From assembly GCF_001602525.1 (NCBI RefSeq), contig NZ_LSYT01000012.1:82026-146025 (forward strand): a stretch of 64,000 bases of DNA, in the 5' to 3' direction. A program made the position numbers and the translations under genes. Below the pieces are notes generated by a model. It saw only the letters and a list, made by a program, of their open reading frames with translations. It ran no database searches and was not told where the DNA came from. The stretch comes from Flavobacterium chilense (GTDB lineage Bacteria; Bacteroidota; Bacteroidia; Flavobacteriales; Flavobacteriaceae). Shown piece by piece: positions 1-8,841 of the stretch; the first letter of the stretch is position 1, and the number at the start of each line of letters is the position of its first letter.

Positions 1-407
1 TAAGCGGTGTATTTTATGCTTGTCGTTATCAGCTAGAGCAAATGGAAAAAAATGGCGGTGGGAGCATTGTAAATATTGCTTCTATACACGGACAAGTGGC
101 AGCGCCAAACAGTCCTGCATATACAGCATCAAAACATGGTGTTGTAGGATTAACCAAAAATATTGCGACAGAATATGCATTAAAAAATATTCGTTGTAAT
201 GCAGTAGGTCCAGGGTATATAGAAACAGCTTTATTAAAAGACAATTTAAATAAAGATATGATGAATGCCGTTGCAGCAAAAGCACCTATGAATCGTTTGG
301 GAACTCCCGAAGAAGTTGCCGATTTGGTCGTATTTTTAAGCTCCGAAAAATCCTCATTCACTACCGGAAGTTATATTATTGCAGATGGTGGTTATACTGC
401 TATTTAA
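1..407 (+). CDS. SDR family oxidoreductase, C-terminal part
   Basis: The 3' part of a classical short-chain dehydrogenase/reductase, a Rossmann-fold NAD(P)-dependent oxidoreductase. The reading frame is open to the left window edge, so the N-terminus and nucleotide-binding glycine motif lie outside. Visible are the strand ending SIVNIAS with the catalytic Ser region, the YTASK active-site motif (YxxxK), the NAVGPGYIET segment after the active site, and the usual C-terminal SSFTTGSYIIADGGY ending of FabG-like enzymes. The substrate cannot be told from this piece. A hairpin terminator follows. Confidence 0.93.
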   Translation, partial: SGVFYACRYQLEQMEKNGGGSIVNIASIHGQVAAPNSPAYTASKHGVVGLTKNIATEYALKNIRCNAVGPGYIETALLKDNLNKDMMNAVAAKAPMNRLGTPEEVADLVVFLSSEKSSFTTGSYIIADGGYTAI

Positions 408-431
408 AACTTTTTTTAGACATAATTAATC

Positions 432-460
432 AAAAGTCATCTCAAAAAGATGGCTTTTTT
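432..460 (+). terminator. Rho-independent terminator after the SDR gene
   Basis: An 11-bp inverted repeat (AAAAGTCATCT pairing with AGATGGCTTTT, one G-T pair) followed by a T run, 25 bases after the stop codon. Confidence 0.75.
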
Positions 461-672
461 ATTGTTTTTTATCAACTAAAAGAAGGTTTTGTCTGATTAA
501 AATTTTAATTTAGAATAATTTTTATTAATAATACATAATGAGATAAAGTCAGTGTTTATCTACTAAATGTGTAATTTATTTGTAAATAAGTTGAATTTTA
601 TTAAAAGATGTTTATTAAAATGGGAAACAATAAGTTTAAGGTTTCACAATATTCTGTTAACTTTAAAGGATA

Positions 673-680
673 TAAATTTG
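673..680 (+). promoter_or_regulatory. Putative Bacteroidota -7 box for the secreted EEP protein
   Basis: TAAATTTG matches the TAnnTTTG consensus and ends 28 bases before the ATG. No convincing -33 TTG is visible at 19-21 bases upstream. The rest of the roughly 300-base AT-rich gap (461-672) shows no ORF or other structure. Confidence 0.45.
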
Positions 681-708
681 ACTTCTAAAAACTCTATTTT
701 TTAAACAC

Positions 709-3700
709 ATGAAAAACAACTACTCTTTTCGTCATTTAATGACTTTTTTAGGTTTTTTTTATTGCTTCGCACTAAGTGCGCAGACAATGCCAACGGGGCA
801 ATCCTTGCCATACGAACAAAATTTTAACGGTTTGGCAACGACTTATCCTAGCGGAATACAAGGCTGGAATGCAACTACTCCTACTAGTTCAAGTTTACCA
901 ACACCATCATCTTTTACAACATCTGGTACAGTTAAATCAGATCAAAGCTTAATCGCAAGTGGTTCATCAACTTCTACTTCCGGAGGTATATATAATTATA
1001 CTGGTAAAATAGGGTTTTTAAATGGAGGCAGCTTTCTTGATCAGGCAATTGCTCTTGCTTTAAATACAACAGGAAGTACTCAAGTAAAAGTTCAATATGA
1101 TGTATTGGTAATTCGTAACCCATATGGTGTTAGTGGGTCTAATCGTATTAATGAGATGGCTCTGCAATATAGAGTTGGTGAAACAGGAGAGTTTGTAACA
1201 TTATCAGGAACTCTTTTTCAGAATAATACAACGACACGAACAGATGAAACTTCTAAGTCACAAAGCGAACATAAAAAATTAGTTCTTCCTGCTGCTTGTG
1301 ATAATCAACCTGTTGTTCAATTACGCTGGATATCAAGACAAGTTTCTGGCGGAGGTTCTCGTCCTTCTTTTGCAATTGATAATATTGATATTAGAAGTGA
1401 TAATACTGCTCCAGTAACTGTTGTAGGTTATCCTAAAACAAACAATATTTTATCTTCAGGGTTTGATTTTATTAATAAAATAAATGAAAATGGGAAAACT
1501 TACTTTGTCTTGCTTCCTGGAGGAAGTGCTGAACCAACAGTTGCTCAAATAAAAGCGGGACAGAATGCTTCAGGAACTGCAGCATTACAATCTGGTTTCT
1601 TGGATATAACTGATTCATCTTTAGATTATTCGAAAACATTTACAGGATTAACTTTGAATACTGCATATTCTGTTTTTTCTGTTTCAGAAGATCTTTATGA
1701 CAACCTGCAAACAACAATAAATAAAGTAGATGTTACTACTTTAAGCGTTGCTCCTGCATCAATAACTACCACAATTACTTCATTAGATTTGGGTAATTCT
1801 GAGCCAAATTATCAGGATGCTGTAAATAAAAGTTATCAAATTGGAGCTGAAAATCTTACAAATGATGTAGTAGTAACTGCTCCATCAAATTTTACTATTT
1901 CTAAAGATAATAATGTATTTGCGTCATCATTGACATTTGTCCCGGCAGATTTTGCTTCGAATGCAACTCCAACAGTTTATGTGAAATTCTCACCAAATGC
2001 TGTTGCTGTTTTTTCTGGACAAATAACACATGAATCTACAGGAATAGCTACCAAAACAGTTTCTGTAACAGGAAACGGAATCAACCCTTTTGTGCAAGGC
2101 TTTAATGATGCAAATGTTTTAACAAACAGCGGCTGGTCGCAGTACAACGTAGACGGTCCATTAAACAAATGGACTTATACAACTATAACACGTAACGTAA
2201 ATTCTGGTGCCGGAGCAGTTTTGATGAACGGGTATTTAGATAACGGCCCAAGTAAAGATTGGTTAATTTCGCCTAAATTACGTTTAGATAGTTTTGGTGA
2301 ACTTCCTTTGTTGTCTTTTTACTCTCGTAAATTTTATGCAGGACCTGGTTTAAAATTAATGGTTTCTACAGATTATGATGGAGTAAGTAGTCCAAGCACG
2401 GCGACCTGGACAGAAATTGATGGTAAATTTCCAACAACTACAGGTACTTATGTACAATCTCAATATATTAAACTAACAGCTTATAAAACTAATCATACTT
2501 ACTTAGCATGGGTTTACGAAACTACAGCTGGTGGAACCAATAATGCTTCAGAATGGTCATTTGATGATTTTGAAGTAACAGATGCAGTGGGCTATGTAGA
2601 CTCAAACCCTGTTTTAGATTTTGGAGTTGTTAATCTAAATGTCGTTTCTGATTCTCAGTCTTTTAATTTTAAAGCAGAGGGGCATGGAGATATTACCATT
2701 ACAGCTTCGGCTTCGTACAAAATATCTGCGGATAATATTTCGTTTGTATCAAGTTTGGTCGTTTCTGCTGCAGATGCTTTAGCAGGAAAAACACTGTATG
2801 CAAAATTTGCTCCAATAACTAAAGAATTAAAAATTTCAGGTAACTTAACAGTTACAGGAACTTCATTAAACAAACAAATTGGTTCTTTTACAGGGTCTTC
2901 TTTACCAAAAACCGAGACTTTTGATGTTGTAACCTATAATTTAGATTTTTTTGGTTCGGATAATTCTACCAACGGACCTTTGGACAATGCACTTCAAATT
3001 GAAAATGCTGCTAAAGTGATGAATAAAATGGACGCCGATGTATATGCAGTTCAGGAAGTTTCAAGCGAAGCAGCGGTTGATGCCTTAATTCAAAAATTAA
3101 ATATAAACGGCAAAACATTCGATAAGACTGTTTCTCCAATTTGGTCATATTCATGGGACCCAACTTCAGATCCTAGTTTCCCACCTCAAAAACTAGTTGT
3201 AATTTATAATACTCAGACTGTCACGTTGAAAAAAACCCGTGTAATGTTCAAGGAGTTTTATGATGAATTAGTTGCAGGAACAAAAACTTTAGCTAATTAT
3301 CCGTTACCTGCAAGCAATCCGCCGAAAAGACCAAGTACAGGCTTTTTCTCTTCCGGACGTTTGCCATATGTTGTAACTTTAGAAACAAATCTTAATGGAG
3401 TTAAAAATGAAATAAAGATTGTAGATGTACATGCTCGTGCAAACAACGGATCTGATGGTACAACATATACCAGACGTAAATATGATAATCAGGTTTTTAA
3501 AGACAGTTTAGATGCATATTATCCAAATGATAATTTGATTATTTTAGGAGATTATAATGATGATGTAAAGATTTCTGTTTTTGGTACTAACAATCCTTCA
3601 ACTTACGAGAACTTTGTTACAGATACAAGCAATTATAAAGCTCTTACTTTAGGAATAAGCCAGGCAGGTGCTACTAGTTATTTTAATTTTAATCCGCCAA

Positions 3701-4146
3701 GTTTCTTAGATCATATTATGATTTCTAATGAATTGTTTGATCAGTATATTGATAACTCAACAGCAGTTTATGATCCCAGAGCTGATATTGTAGACTATAT
3801 CAGTACAACTTCAGATCATGGACCTGTTATCGCTCGTTTCAACCTGAAACAAGGTGTACTTTCGACACCGGATTTTGAAACCAAAAATGGATATTTTGTT
3901 CAGGCATTCCCTAATCCTGTAACAGATGTAGTAAATGTTTCAGTTAAAACTACTACAGACAGAAATCTAAAATTAAGATTTTATGACATTTCTGGACATT
4001 TAGTTGGTAATCCTGTCGAAGTAAATGCAACACAGGACTTGAGTACAACAGCAATCCCGGTAAATTATTTAAGATCCGGAATTTATGTTTATACTTTAAC
4101 CGAAAATAATAAAGTGGTTTACAAAGGTAAAATCATAAAAAAATAA
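709..4146 (+). CDS. Secreted multidomain endonuclease/exonuclease/phosphatase-family protein with T9SS sorting domain
   Basis: A 1145-residue exported protein. Residues 1-25 are a signal peptide ending ALSA before QT. After an N-terminal beta-rich region come a repeat-like beta domain (about 350-455), a choice-of-anchor J lectin-like domain (about 461-635, GW..N...W at the start and WSFDDFEV at the end) and a second copy of the beta domain (about 640-735). The catalytic EEP domain starts near 741 (FDVVTYNLDFF), with metal-binding Glu783 in AVQEVSS, Asp948/Asn950 in LGDYND and the Asp1036-His1037 pair in SDHGP. From about 1061 (FPNP...) to the Lys-rich end is a type A T9SS C-terminal domain. 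Likely a cell-surface or secreted nuclease or phosphodiesterase used to scavenge DNA or phosphate; substrate inferred only from fold. A bidirectional terminator follows. Confidence 0.88.
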   Translation: MKNNYSFRHLMTFLGFFYCFALSAQTMPTGQSLPYEQNFNGLATTYPSGIQGWNATTPTSSSLPTPSSFTTSGTVKSDQSLIASGSSTSTSGGIYNYTGKIGFLNGGSFLDQAIALALNTTGSTQVKVQYDVLVIRNPYGVSGSNRINEMALQYRVGETGEFVTLSGTLFQNNTTTRTDETSKSQSEHKKLVLPAACDNQPVVQLRWISRQVSGGGSRPSFAIDNIDIRSDNTAPVTVVGYPKTNNILSSGFDFINKINENGKTYFVLLPGGSAEPTVAQIKAGQNASGTAALQSGFLDITDSSLDYSKTFTGLTLNTAYSVFSVSEDLYDNLQTTINKVDVTTLSVAPASITTTITSLDLGNSEPNYQDAVNKSYQIGAENLTNDVVVTAPSNFTISKDNNVFASSLTFVPADFASNATPTVYVKFSPNAVAVFSGQITHESTGIATKTVSVTGNGINPFVQGFNDANVLTNSGWSQYNVDGPLNKWTYTTITRNVNSGAGAVLMNGYLDNGPSKDWLISPKLRLDSFGELPLLSFYSRKFYAGPGLKLMVSTDYDGVSSPSTATWTEIDGKFPTTTGTYVQSQYIKLTAYKTNHTYLAWVYETTAGGTNNASEWSFDDFEVTDAVGYVDSNPVLDFGVVNLNVVSDSQSFNFKAEGHGDITITASASYKISADNISFVSSLVVSAADALAGKTLYAKFAPITKELKISGNLTVTGTSLNKQIGSFTGSSLPKTETFDVVTYNLDFFGSDNSTNGPLDNALQIENAAKVMNKMDADVYAVQEVSSEAAVDALIQKLNINGKTFDKTVSPIWSYSWDPTSDPSFPPQKLVVIYNTQTVTLKKTRVMFKEFYDELVAGTKTLANYPLPASNPPKRPSTGFFSSGRLPYVVTLETNLNGVKNEIKIVDVHARANNGSDGTTYTRRKYDNQVFKDSLDAYYPNDNLIILGDYNDDVKISVFGTNNPSTYENFVTDTSNYKALTLGISQAGATSYFNFNPPSFLDHIMISNELFDQYIDNSTAVYDPRADIVDYISTTSDHGPVIARFNLKQGVLSTPDFETKNGYFVQAFPNPVTDVVNVSVKTTTDRNLKLRFYDISGHLVGNPVEVNATQDLSTTAIPVNYLRSGIYVYTLTENNKVVYKGKIIKK

Positions 4147-4163
4147 AGAGAATAAAATCTATT

Positions 4164-4194
4164 AAAAAGGCAGTCAATTTTGACTGCCTTTTTT
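4164..4194. terminator. Bidirectional terminator between convergent genes
   Basis: GGCAGTCA / TGACTGCC stem with a 4-base loop, flanked by A5 on the left and T6 on the right, so it can end both the EEP gene (+) and the MepB-like gene (-). Confidence 0.85.
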
Positions 4195-4209
4195 CATTTT
4201 CTGAAGATT

Positions 4210-4731
4210 TTAAAATAACATTTTAAATCTATTTAAATCTGCCTCAGTGTTTATTTTATAAAAATAATGTAGTTGCCATTGTTGTGTTTTTTGAGCCTGT
4301 TTGTTTGTGGTTTCATCCCAGGGAGGATAAACTCTTAGAGCTCTTTTCCCTTCTTTTGCCGAAGTAGAAAAAATACCTTTTTCCAGTAAAATACTTTTCG
4401 GGAAAATAAATTGTCCAAACCAATCATTTTTTCGGGTACTGATTATGACAAAATCAATTGCATCCGAAAAATCAAAAGGTTCGATGTTTCCGTTTTTATT
4501 TCGTTTCCATAAAGTTACAAACTGACCAGTTTTGGTTGGTGTAATTTTGGACTTTCGGTAGCAAATGTATTTTTCGTTTAAAACAAATCGGTAAGCATCA
4601 TAATCTGCACTTTCTGATTCCGGTTGAGGTTCTGTACCCTTAAAGTTGCAGGAATCATAAATTAATTCTTTGGCAAGAATCAGGTCTTTTGGCAATGATT
4701 CTGTAGTATTCCATTTGTTTATGGTCGTCAT
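4210..4731 (-). CDS. MepB family protein
   Basis: A 173-residue soluble protein resembling MepB, the third gene product of the staphylococcal mepRAB multidrug locus, whose biochemical role is not established. The family signature is clear at residues 60-77 (KSKITPTKTGQFVTLWKR) and in the following PFDFSDAIDFVII segment. No signal peptide or membrane segment. Here the gene stands alone: no MarR regulator or MATE pump is adjacent, so the efflux association of the staphylococcal operon does not carry over. It faces the EEP gene across a shared terminator. Confidence 0.85.
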   Translation of the reverse strand: MTTINKWNTTESLPKDLILAKELIYDSCNFKGTEPQPESESADYDAYRFVLNEKYICYRKSKITPTKTGQFVTLWKRNKNGNIEPFDFSDAIDFVIISTRKNDWFGQFIFPKSILLEKGIFSTSAKEGKRALRVYPPWDETTNKQAQKTQQWQLHYFYKINTEADLNRFKMLF

Positions 4732-4782
4732 TTAATGAGATTTCTTAAAAGATATTTTTGTAAAATTAGCACAAAAAGAATC

Positions 4783-6777
4783 TTAAAAAGAAACGTTCAA
4801 ACCAAAATTTAATCCCCATTGAAACTGATTGAAAGACTGATTGCTTAAAGGATTGATATAATAATTCATAGCCGGTTCAACAAAAATATTTGTTTTTTTG
4901 TACACACGATATTGTAATGTACTACTTAATGTAGAACCATAAACATAATCATTCGCATTTACGTTCTGACCAATATAATTGCCATCTATAGCTACATTGT
5001 TAGAAATCAGCTTACCTACAAAACCACCTGTATTTAGATTGATGCTTGCTTTGTTTCGGTTAAAAATAGAATAAGAAACTTCCAGAGGCATCTCAATATA
5101 TCGTAAACTTTGATCCAGGTTTCCGCTTTCTATATTATTACTTTGAATACCGTTTTGTTTTAATGCATTAGCAGTAGTACTTGGTACGAATACATAACCG
5201 TCATTTGCAGTAATTGGTGCAGCTGATGCTGTTGGGTTTTGATTAAAATAATCGCTGGAGCTTAAAAAAGAACTGTTTTTTGCACTTAAATAAGAAACAT
5301 TTGCAACACTTTGCCCCAATTCATTTATTTTAAGACCAGAACCTACAGCCCATTTTTTGTTGATTTTATATTTAGTTTTTACACCATATGTACTGCTTTG
5401 TTTAGAGTCGTTTGTGTTGCCAAAAGTCTTATCGTTTTTATAATTTTCAGAACTTGCAACTCCGGCAAAAACTTCGACAGCCCATTTTTCGCCTTTAGAA
5501 ACTTTTTTATTGTCATTCTCCTTTTTTACTTCCGGAGTTATAATCCCCTTTTCTAAATTCTGAAGTTCTGCCAACTGAACTGAATCCTGTTTGCTTAAAA
5601 CATCTTTAAATTTTGAATTGTTTTTTTGATTGCTGGCAAGTAGTTCTTTACTAGGCAATATTATATTTTCACTTTTCTGTTTTAATGTGCTTTCATTTAT
5701 TGGTTTTTCATTTCCATTTAAAAAGGAATTTGAAGTATTAGAAGCAATGCTTTTATTGTTTTTAGAACTTACCTGATTTTCAAAAATCGAACTCGATACC
5801 TGATTTTTCAGATTTGAATTAAAAGCATTTGTTTTACCTGCATTGAATGTTTTTTCGGCTAAAATCTTATTAGTGGCTTTTTTATCAGCACTTAAAACCT
5901 GATTTTTTTGATTCAAATTGAATCCGTTTGAATTGCTAATATTATATGTTTTTTCAGCTACAACCTGATTAGCCGCTTTTTTATTAGTATTTAGAACCTG
6001 GTTTTTTGAATCAGTATTAAATCCGTTTGAATTGACTGTATTATATGTTTTTTCAGCGACAGCCTGATTAGGAGCTTTTTTATCAGCATTTAAAATCTGT
6101 TTTTTTGAGTCTGTATTAAATCCGTTTGAATTACCAGTATTAGATGTTTTTTCAGCGACAGCCTGATTAGTAACTTTTTTATCAGCATTTAATAACTGAT
6201 TTTTTGAAGCTGGATTGAAAGAATCAGATTGATTTGAATTGGATGTTTTTTCTTTAGCTGAAGCAACATTTTTTTCAGTTACAGGATGATTGATATTTCT
6301 TTTTTCAATATTTGATTTTGGAGCTAAAACATCAGAGTTTGTTTTTGTTTCATCATCAGATTGAGCGACTGCCGTTTTTTGATTTTTTTGAGAGCTATTA
6401 ATTGGATCTGTATTATGGTTTATAGAAGAATTAGTTTCAGTATTATTTGATGAATCTTCTGGTTTACTTTGTCCGGAATTTTGATCTTTAGGAGCGATTG
6501 TTCTATTTGAATCTTTATTATCATCCAGAACAACACTATTAGTTTCGCCAGTACCATTGTGTATGGTTTTGATACCAGAAGTAGAATTAAAATATAAAGC
6601 AGTAGGAAGCATTAATCCTAATAATAAGCATGCAGCAGCCGACCACCAAAGAATAGCTCTCTTTTTCTTTTTAGGTTTGTCTAATTTTTCTTCAATCTGC
6701 CCCCATAATTCAGGAGGCGGAACACTCGAAAAGTCTTCCATTGATGAAAAAATATCTTCTATATTTTGCTTTTTCAT
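4783..6777 (-). CDS. Probable dual-membrane-spanning anti-sigma factor (cytoplasmic N-terminus, TM, repeat linker, C-terminal beta-barrel)
   Basis: 664 residues in four parts: a short cytoplasmic N-terminus (1-40) with the VPPPELWGQIEEKLD motif seen in Bacteroidota anti-sigma proteins and a KPKKKKR stop; one inner-membrane helix (about 41-63); a roughly 370-residue hydrophilic Asn/Lys/Ser-rich linker containing 33-residue repeats; and a beta-rich C-terminal domain (about 435-664) like PorT/OmpA-type outer-membrane barrels, ending in F. This order matches the Dma family described in Bacteroides, where the barrel sits in the outer membrane and the N-terminus binds an ECF sigma factor. Its start codon overlaps the stop of the ECF sigma gene (ATGA), which supports the pairing. 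The signal sensed is unknown; function is inferred from architecture and context. Confidence 0.75.
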   Translation of the reverse strand: MKKQNIEDIFSSMEDFSSVPPPELWGQIEEKLDKPKKKKRAILWWSAAACLLLGLMLPTALYFNSTSGIKTIHNGTGETNSVVLDDNKDSNRTIAPKDQNSGQSKPEDSSNNTETNSSINHNTDPINSSQKNQKTAVAQSDDETKTNSDVLAPKSNIEKRNINHPVTEKNVASAKEKTSNSNQSDSFNPASKNQLLNADKKVTNQAVAEKTSNTGNSNGFNTDSKKQILNADKKAPNQAVAEKTYNTVNSNGFNTDSKNQVLNTNKKAANQVVAEKTYNISNSNGFNLNQKNQVLSADKKATNKILAEKTFNAGKTNAFNSNLKNQVSSSIFENQVSSKNNKSIASNTSNSFLNGNEKPINESTLKQKSENIILPSKELLASNQKNNSKFKDVLSKQDSVQLAELQNLEKGIITPEVKKENDNKKVSKGEKWAVEVFAGVASSENYKNDKTFGNTNDSKQSSTYGVKTKYKINKKWAVGSGLKINELGQSVANVSYLSAKNSSFLSSSDYFNQNPTASAAPITANDGYVFVPSTTANALKQNGIQSNNIESGNLDQSLRYIEMPLEVSYSIFNRNKASINLNTGGFVGKLISNNVAIDGNYIGQNVNANDYVYGSTLSSTLQYRVYKKTNIFVEPAMNYYINPLSNQSFNQFQWGLNFGLNVSF
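5788..6246 (-). repeat. Coding tandem repeats, 33 residues (99 bp), in the anti-sigma linker
   Basis: Residues about 178-330 hold four to five imperfect copies of a 33-residue unit with the recurring pieces NSNGFN, KNQ(V/I)LN, DKK and AEKT(Y/F)N. The DNA is correspondingly repetitive at a 99-base period. Copies are diverged, so this is an old array in a presumably disordered periplasmic linker. Confidence 0.85.
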
Positions 6778-7325
6778 GCTATTTTAAAATTTTTTATGCT
6801 CAGTATTTTTTTTTGCAAAATGTGCTTGGCCCTATTTAAATTAGATTTGGATGTTCCTTCAGAGATTTTTAATAATTCAGCTATTTCCTTGTGTTTCATT
6901 TTTTCGAAAACATATAAGTTGAAAACCGTTCGATACTGATCAGGTAAATCCCGAATATATTCTAACAGTTTTTCCTGCTCGATCGGAATAATATCCAGTT
7001 CTTCTTCTTCGACAAAATCAGTATCCGGATCAAAAACATCCAAAAAGAAACTTTCCTTTTTCTTTTTATTCAGAGTTTCAATAAGTTTATTAATAAAAAT
7101 ACGTTTTAGCCAGCCTTCAAAGCTTCCTTCAAACTTGTATTGGCTGATTTTCTGAAAAACAATGACAAATGCTTCCTGAAATACATCTTTAGCATCATCC
7201 TCATTTTTCATATACTTTAAGCAAATACCATATAAAACAGGAGAGAACAACTGATAAATTTTCAGTTGTCCCTCTCTGTCATTTTTTATGCACAGCTTGA
7301 TGTACTTTTCTAAATCGTCTTTCAA
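6774..7325 (-). CDS. ECF (sigma-70 family) RNA polymerase sigma factor, TTG start
   Basis: A 183-residue sigma factor with region 2 (about 20-90: GICLKYMKNEDDAKDVFQEAF, then FEGWLKRIFINK) and region 4 helix-turn-helix (about 125-178: LPDQYRTVFNLYVFE, HKEIAELLKISEGTSKSNLNRAK). No ATG lies upstream in frame before the promoter-like sequence; TTG at 7323-7325 gives the N-terminus expected for Flavobacterium homologs (KDDLEKYIKLC). It overlaps the downstream anti-sigma gene by four bases, so the two are probably translationally coupled. It presumably directs transcription of a small stress or envelope regulon that includes itself. Confidence 0.92.
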   Translation of the reverse strand: MKDDLEKYIKLCIKNDREGQLKIYQLFSPVLYGICLKYMKNEDDAKDVFQEAFVIVFQKISQYKFEGSFEGWLKRIFINKLIETLNKKKKESFFLDVFDPDTDFVEEEELDIIPIEQEKLLEYIRDLPDQYRTVFNLYVFEKMKHKEIAELLKISEGTSKSNLNRAKHILQKKILSIKNFKIA

Positions 7326-7348
7326 AAATGTGGTATTGGTTAGTTTTG

Positions 7349-7356
7349 CAAAAATA
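7349..7356 (-). promoter_or_regulatory. Putative -7 box upstream of the ECF sigma gene
   Basis: On the minus strand TATTTTTG fits TAnnTTTG and lies 23 bases before the proposed TTG start, supporting that start. No clear -33 element is visible. Confidence 0.4.
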
Positions 7357-7376
7357 GTTCTTATAAGCTTATAAAA

Positions 7377-7778
7377 CTATCTTTTATAAATAGTACGAGC
7401 TGCATCCTGGTTATTGCTCACAATTGTTAGGTTTTGATTGTCAAGGTTTTCTATGACATAAGTCTTGCCTTCGAAAGTAATTAAGTCATGTTCTGCCTGA
7501 TCAAAAAAGCCTATTCCTTTTTCTATCTGATAAGTACTATTTCTAATTTCTACATCATTTTTGTATGTGATTACTCTTCCGTTTGGCGTAAAAACTATCT
7601 TTTTGTTAAATCCAATAGTTTTTGGAGTTGCTGTGTAAGGATTATTTGCACCTCCAATCGATTTTTCCCAAATCCATGTATTAACAATAGAACCTGAGTT
7701 CATAGTGGTTGATTCTAGTGCGTAAGCCGTTGAAAAAAGGCAGGACACTACAATAAACAATAAGAAATGTTTTTTCAT
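7377..7778 (-). CDS. Small secreted beta-rich protein of unknown function
   Basis: 133 residues with a signal peptide (cut near TAYA-LE). The mature part is a run of short strands (TWIWEKSIGG, KIVFTPNGRVITYKNDVEIRNSTYQIEKG, LITFEGKTYVIENLDNQNLTIV) that resembles the small lipocalin-like proteins common in Bacteroidota, but I cannot assign a family. It starts seven bases after the stop of the upstream lipoprotein gene, so the two are an operon, and it is followed 51 bases later by the sigma factor gene. Confidence 0.75.
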   Translation of the reverse strand: MKKHFLLFIVVSCLFSTAYALESTTMNSGSIVNTWIWEKSIGGANNPYTATPKTIGFNKKIVFTPNGRVITYKNDVEIRNSTYQIEKGIGFFDQAEHDLITFEGKTYVIENLDNQNLTIVSNNQDAARTIYKR

Positions 7779-7785
7779 AATTTGA

Positions 7786-8661
7786 TTATTTAAGACTAGT
7801 AATTTTATCCTGAATTGCTTTTTTGAATGCTTTTACTTCAGCACTTTGATCACTGGTATCAACATTGTCTATAGAAACTTTAGTAACACTTGTTCCCTGA
7901 CGAAGTTCAAAATATACACCACCGTGATCTACTGCATCCGGAGTTCCGTAAACTTTAGTTTGTCCTTTAAGACCTAAAATTTCAGCAGGAACGTTTTTAA
8001 GGAAAAGCGTGTAGTCACCTTTTTTAGTTGTTGCATTGTATCTGTATTGATTAAAGTCATAACCACCGGCAACTACATTCTGAAATTTTAAAATGTTGAA
8101 ATCATTAATCTGGAAGAATTTCTGACAATCAGCTCCAGTACATTGCTTGTTAAAGGTACCTACTACAATATTATCTGTGCTTTCTGTAACTTTATTAAAC
8201 AGAATTGCTTTTGAAGTTCTTGGAATTAAGATAAAATCAGAAGGATAACTTGGTGCCGAAACAATAGTTTCACCTGGCTGAGGTGCTTTTTCATAATAGT
8301 TAATCAGAATTTCGCATTTGTTTTCCAGGATAGTTGTTATCTTAATAGAATATCCGTTTGTTGTTTTTAAACCTGCGAAAACACCAACCAAGATTTCTTT
8401 AGAGAAATCGATAGGAGTATCTGTACTGTTTGGACAACTATTTTCACGTTTTGTAAAATAAGTTTTCATTTTTTCCTCAGAACCTACTAAAAGTGCAGTT
8501 GGATTGGTAGGTAAAGTATTAACATTGTATGAGCATAAAAGTGGAATTCCTGTATAAAGCTTGTCTTCGCTGGCTCCGCAATCTACATTTAAATCGTCAT
8601 TATTAAGAGAGCAGGCGCTGAATCCAAAAGCTATAAACAAGCTTAACATTAATTTTTTCAT
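7786..8661 (-). CDS. Lipoprotein with a PrcB_C-like domain
   Basis: A 291-residue lipoprotein: signal peptide with lipobox FSAC (Cys17), then a Cys-containing extracytoplasmic part. Residues about 90-160 (DFSKEILVGVFAG, GYSIKITTILE, IVSAPSYPSDFILIPR) resemble the PrcB C-terminal domain, a putative protease-complex or protein-interaction module. The last third (QYRYNATTKKGDYTLFLKNV...) is unassigned. First gene of the two-gene unit with the small beta-rich protein; it may belong to the neighbouring sigma regulon, which is inference from proximity. Confidence 0.7.
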   Translation of the reverse strand: MKKLMLSLFIAFGFSACSLNNDDLNVDCGASEDKLYTGIPLLCSYNVNTLPTNPTALLVGSEEKMKTYFTKRENSCPNSTDTPIDFSKEILVGVFAGLKTTNGYSIKITTILENKCEILINYYEKAPQPGETIVSAPSYPSDFILIPRTSKAILFNKVTESTDNIVVGTFNKQCTGADCQKFFQINDFNILKFQNVVAGGYDFNQYRYNATTKKGDYTLFLKNVPAEILGLKGQTKVYGTPDAVDHGGVYFELRQGTSVTKVSIDNVDTSDQSAEVKAFKKAIQDKITSLK

Positions 8662-8841
8662 GATAAATTTTTAATAGGTTATATTCTAGTAGATGACTTC
8701 TTTTTGAAATGGTTGCGTAAAAAAATATTTTTTTTTACTATGTCTTTTAGTTTAGAATGAATACTAATTCAGAAAAAAATACTTTTTAAAATTATCCACT
8801 GCGTCTTATTGTTTATTTTTACTACATTAAAAATTCCAGTT

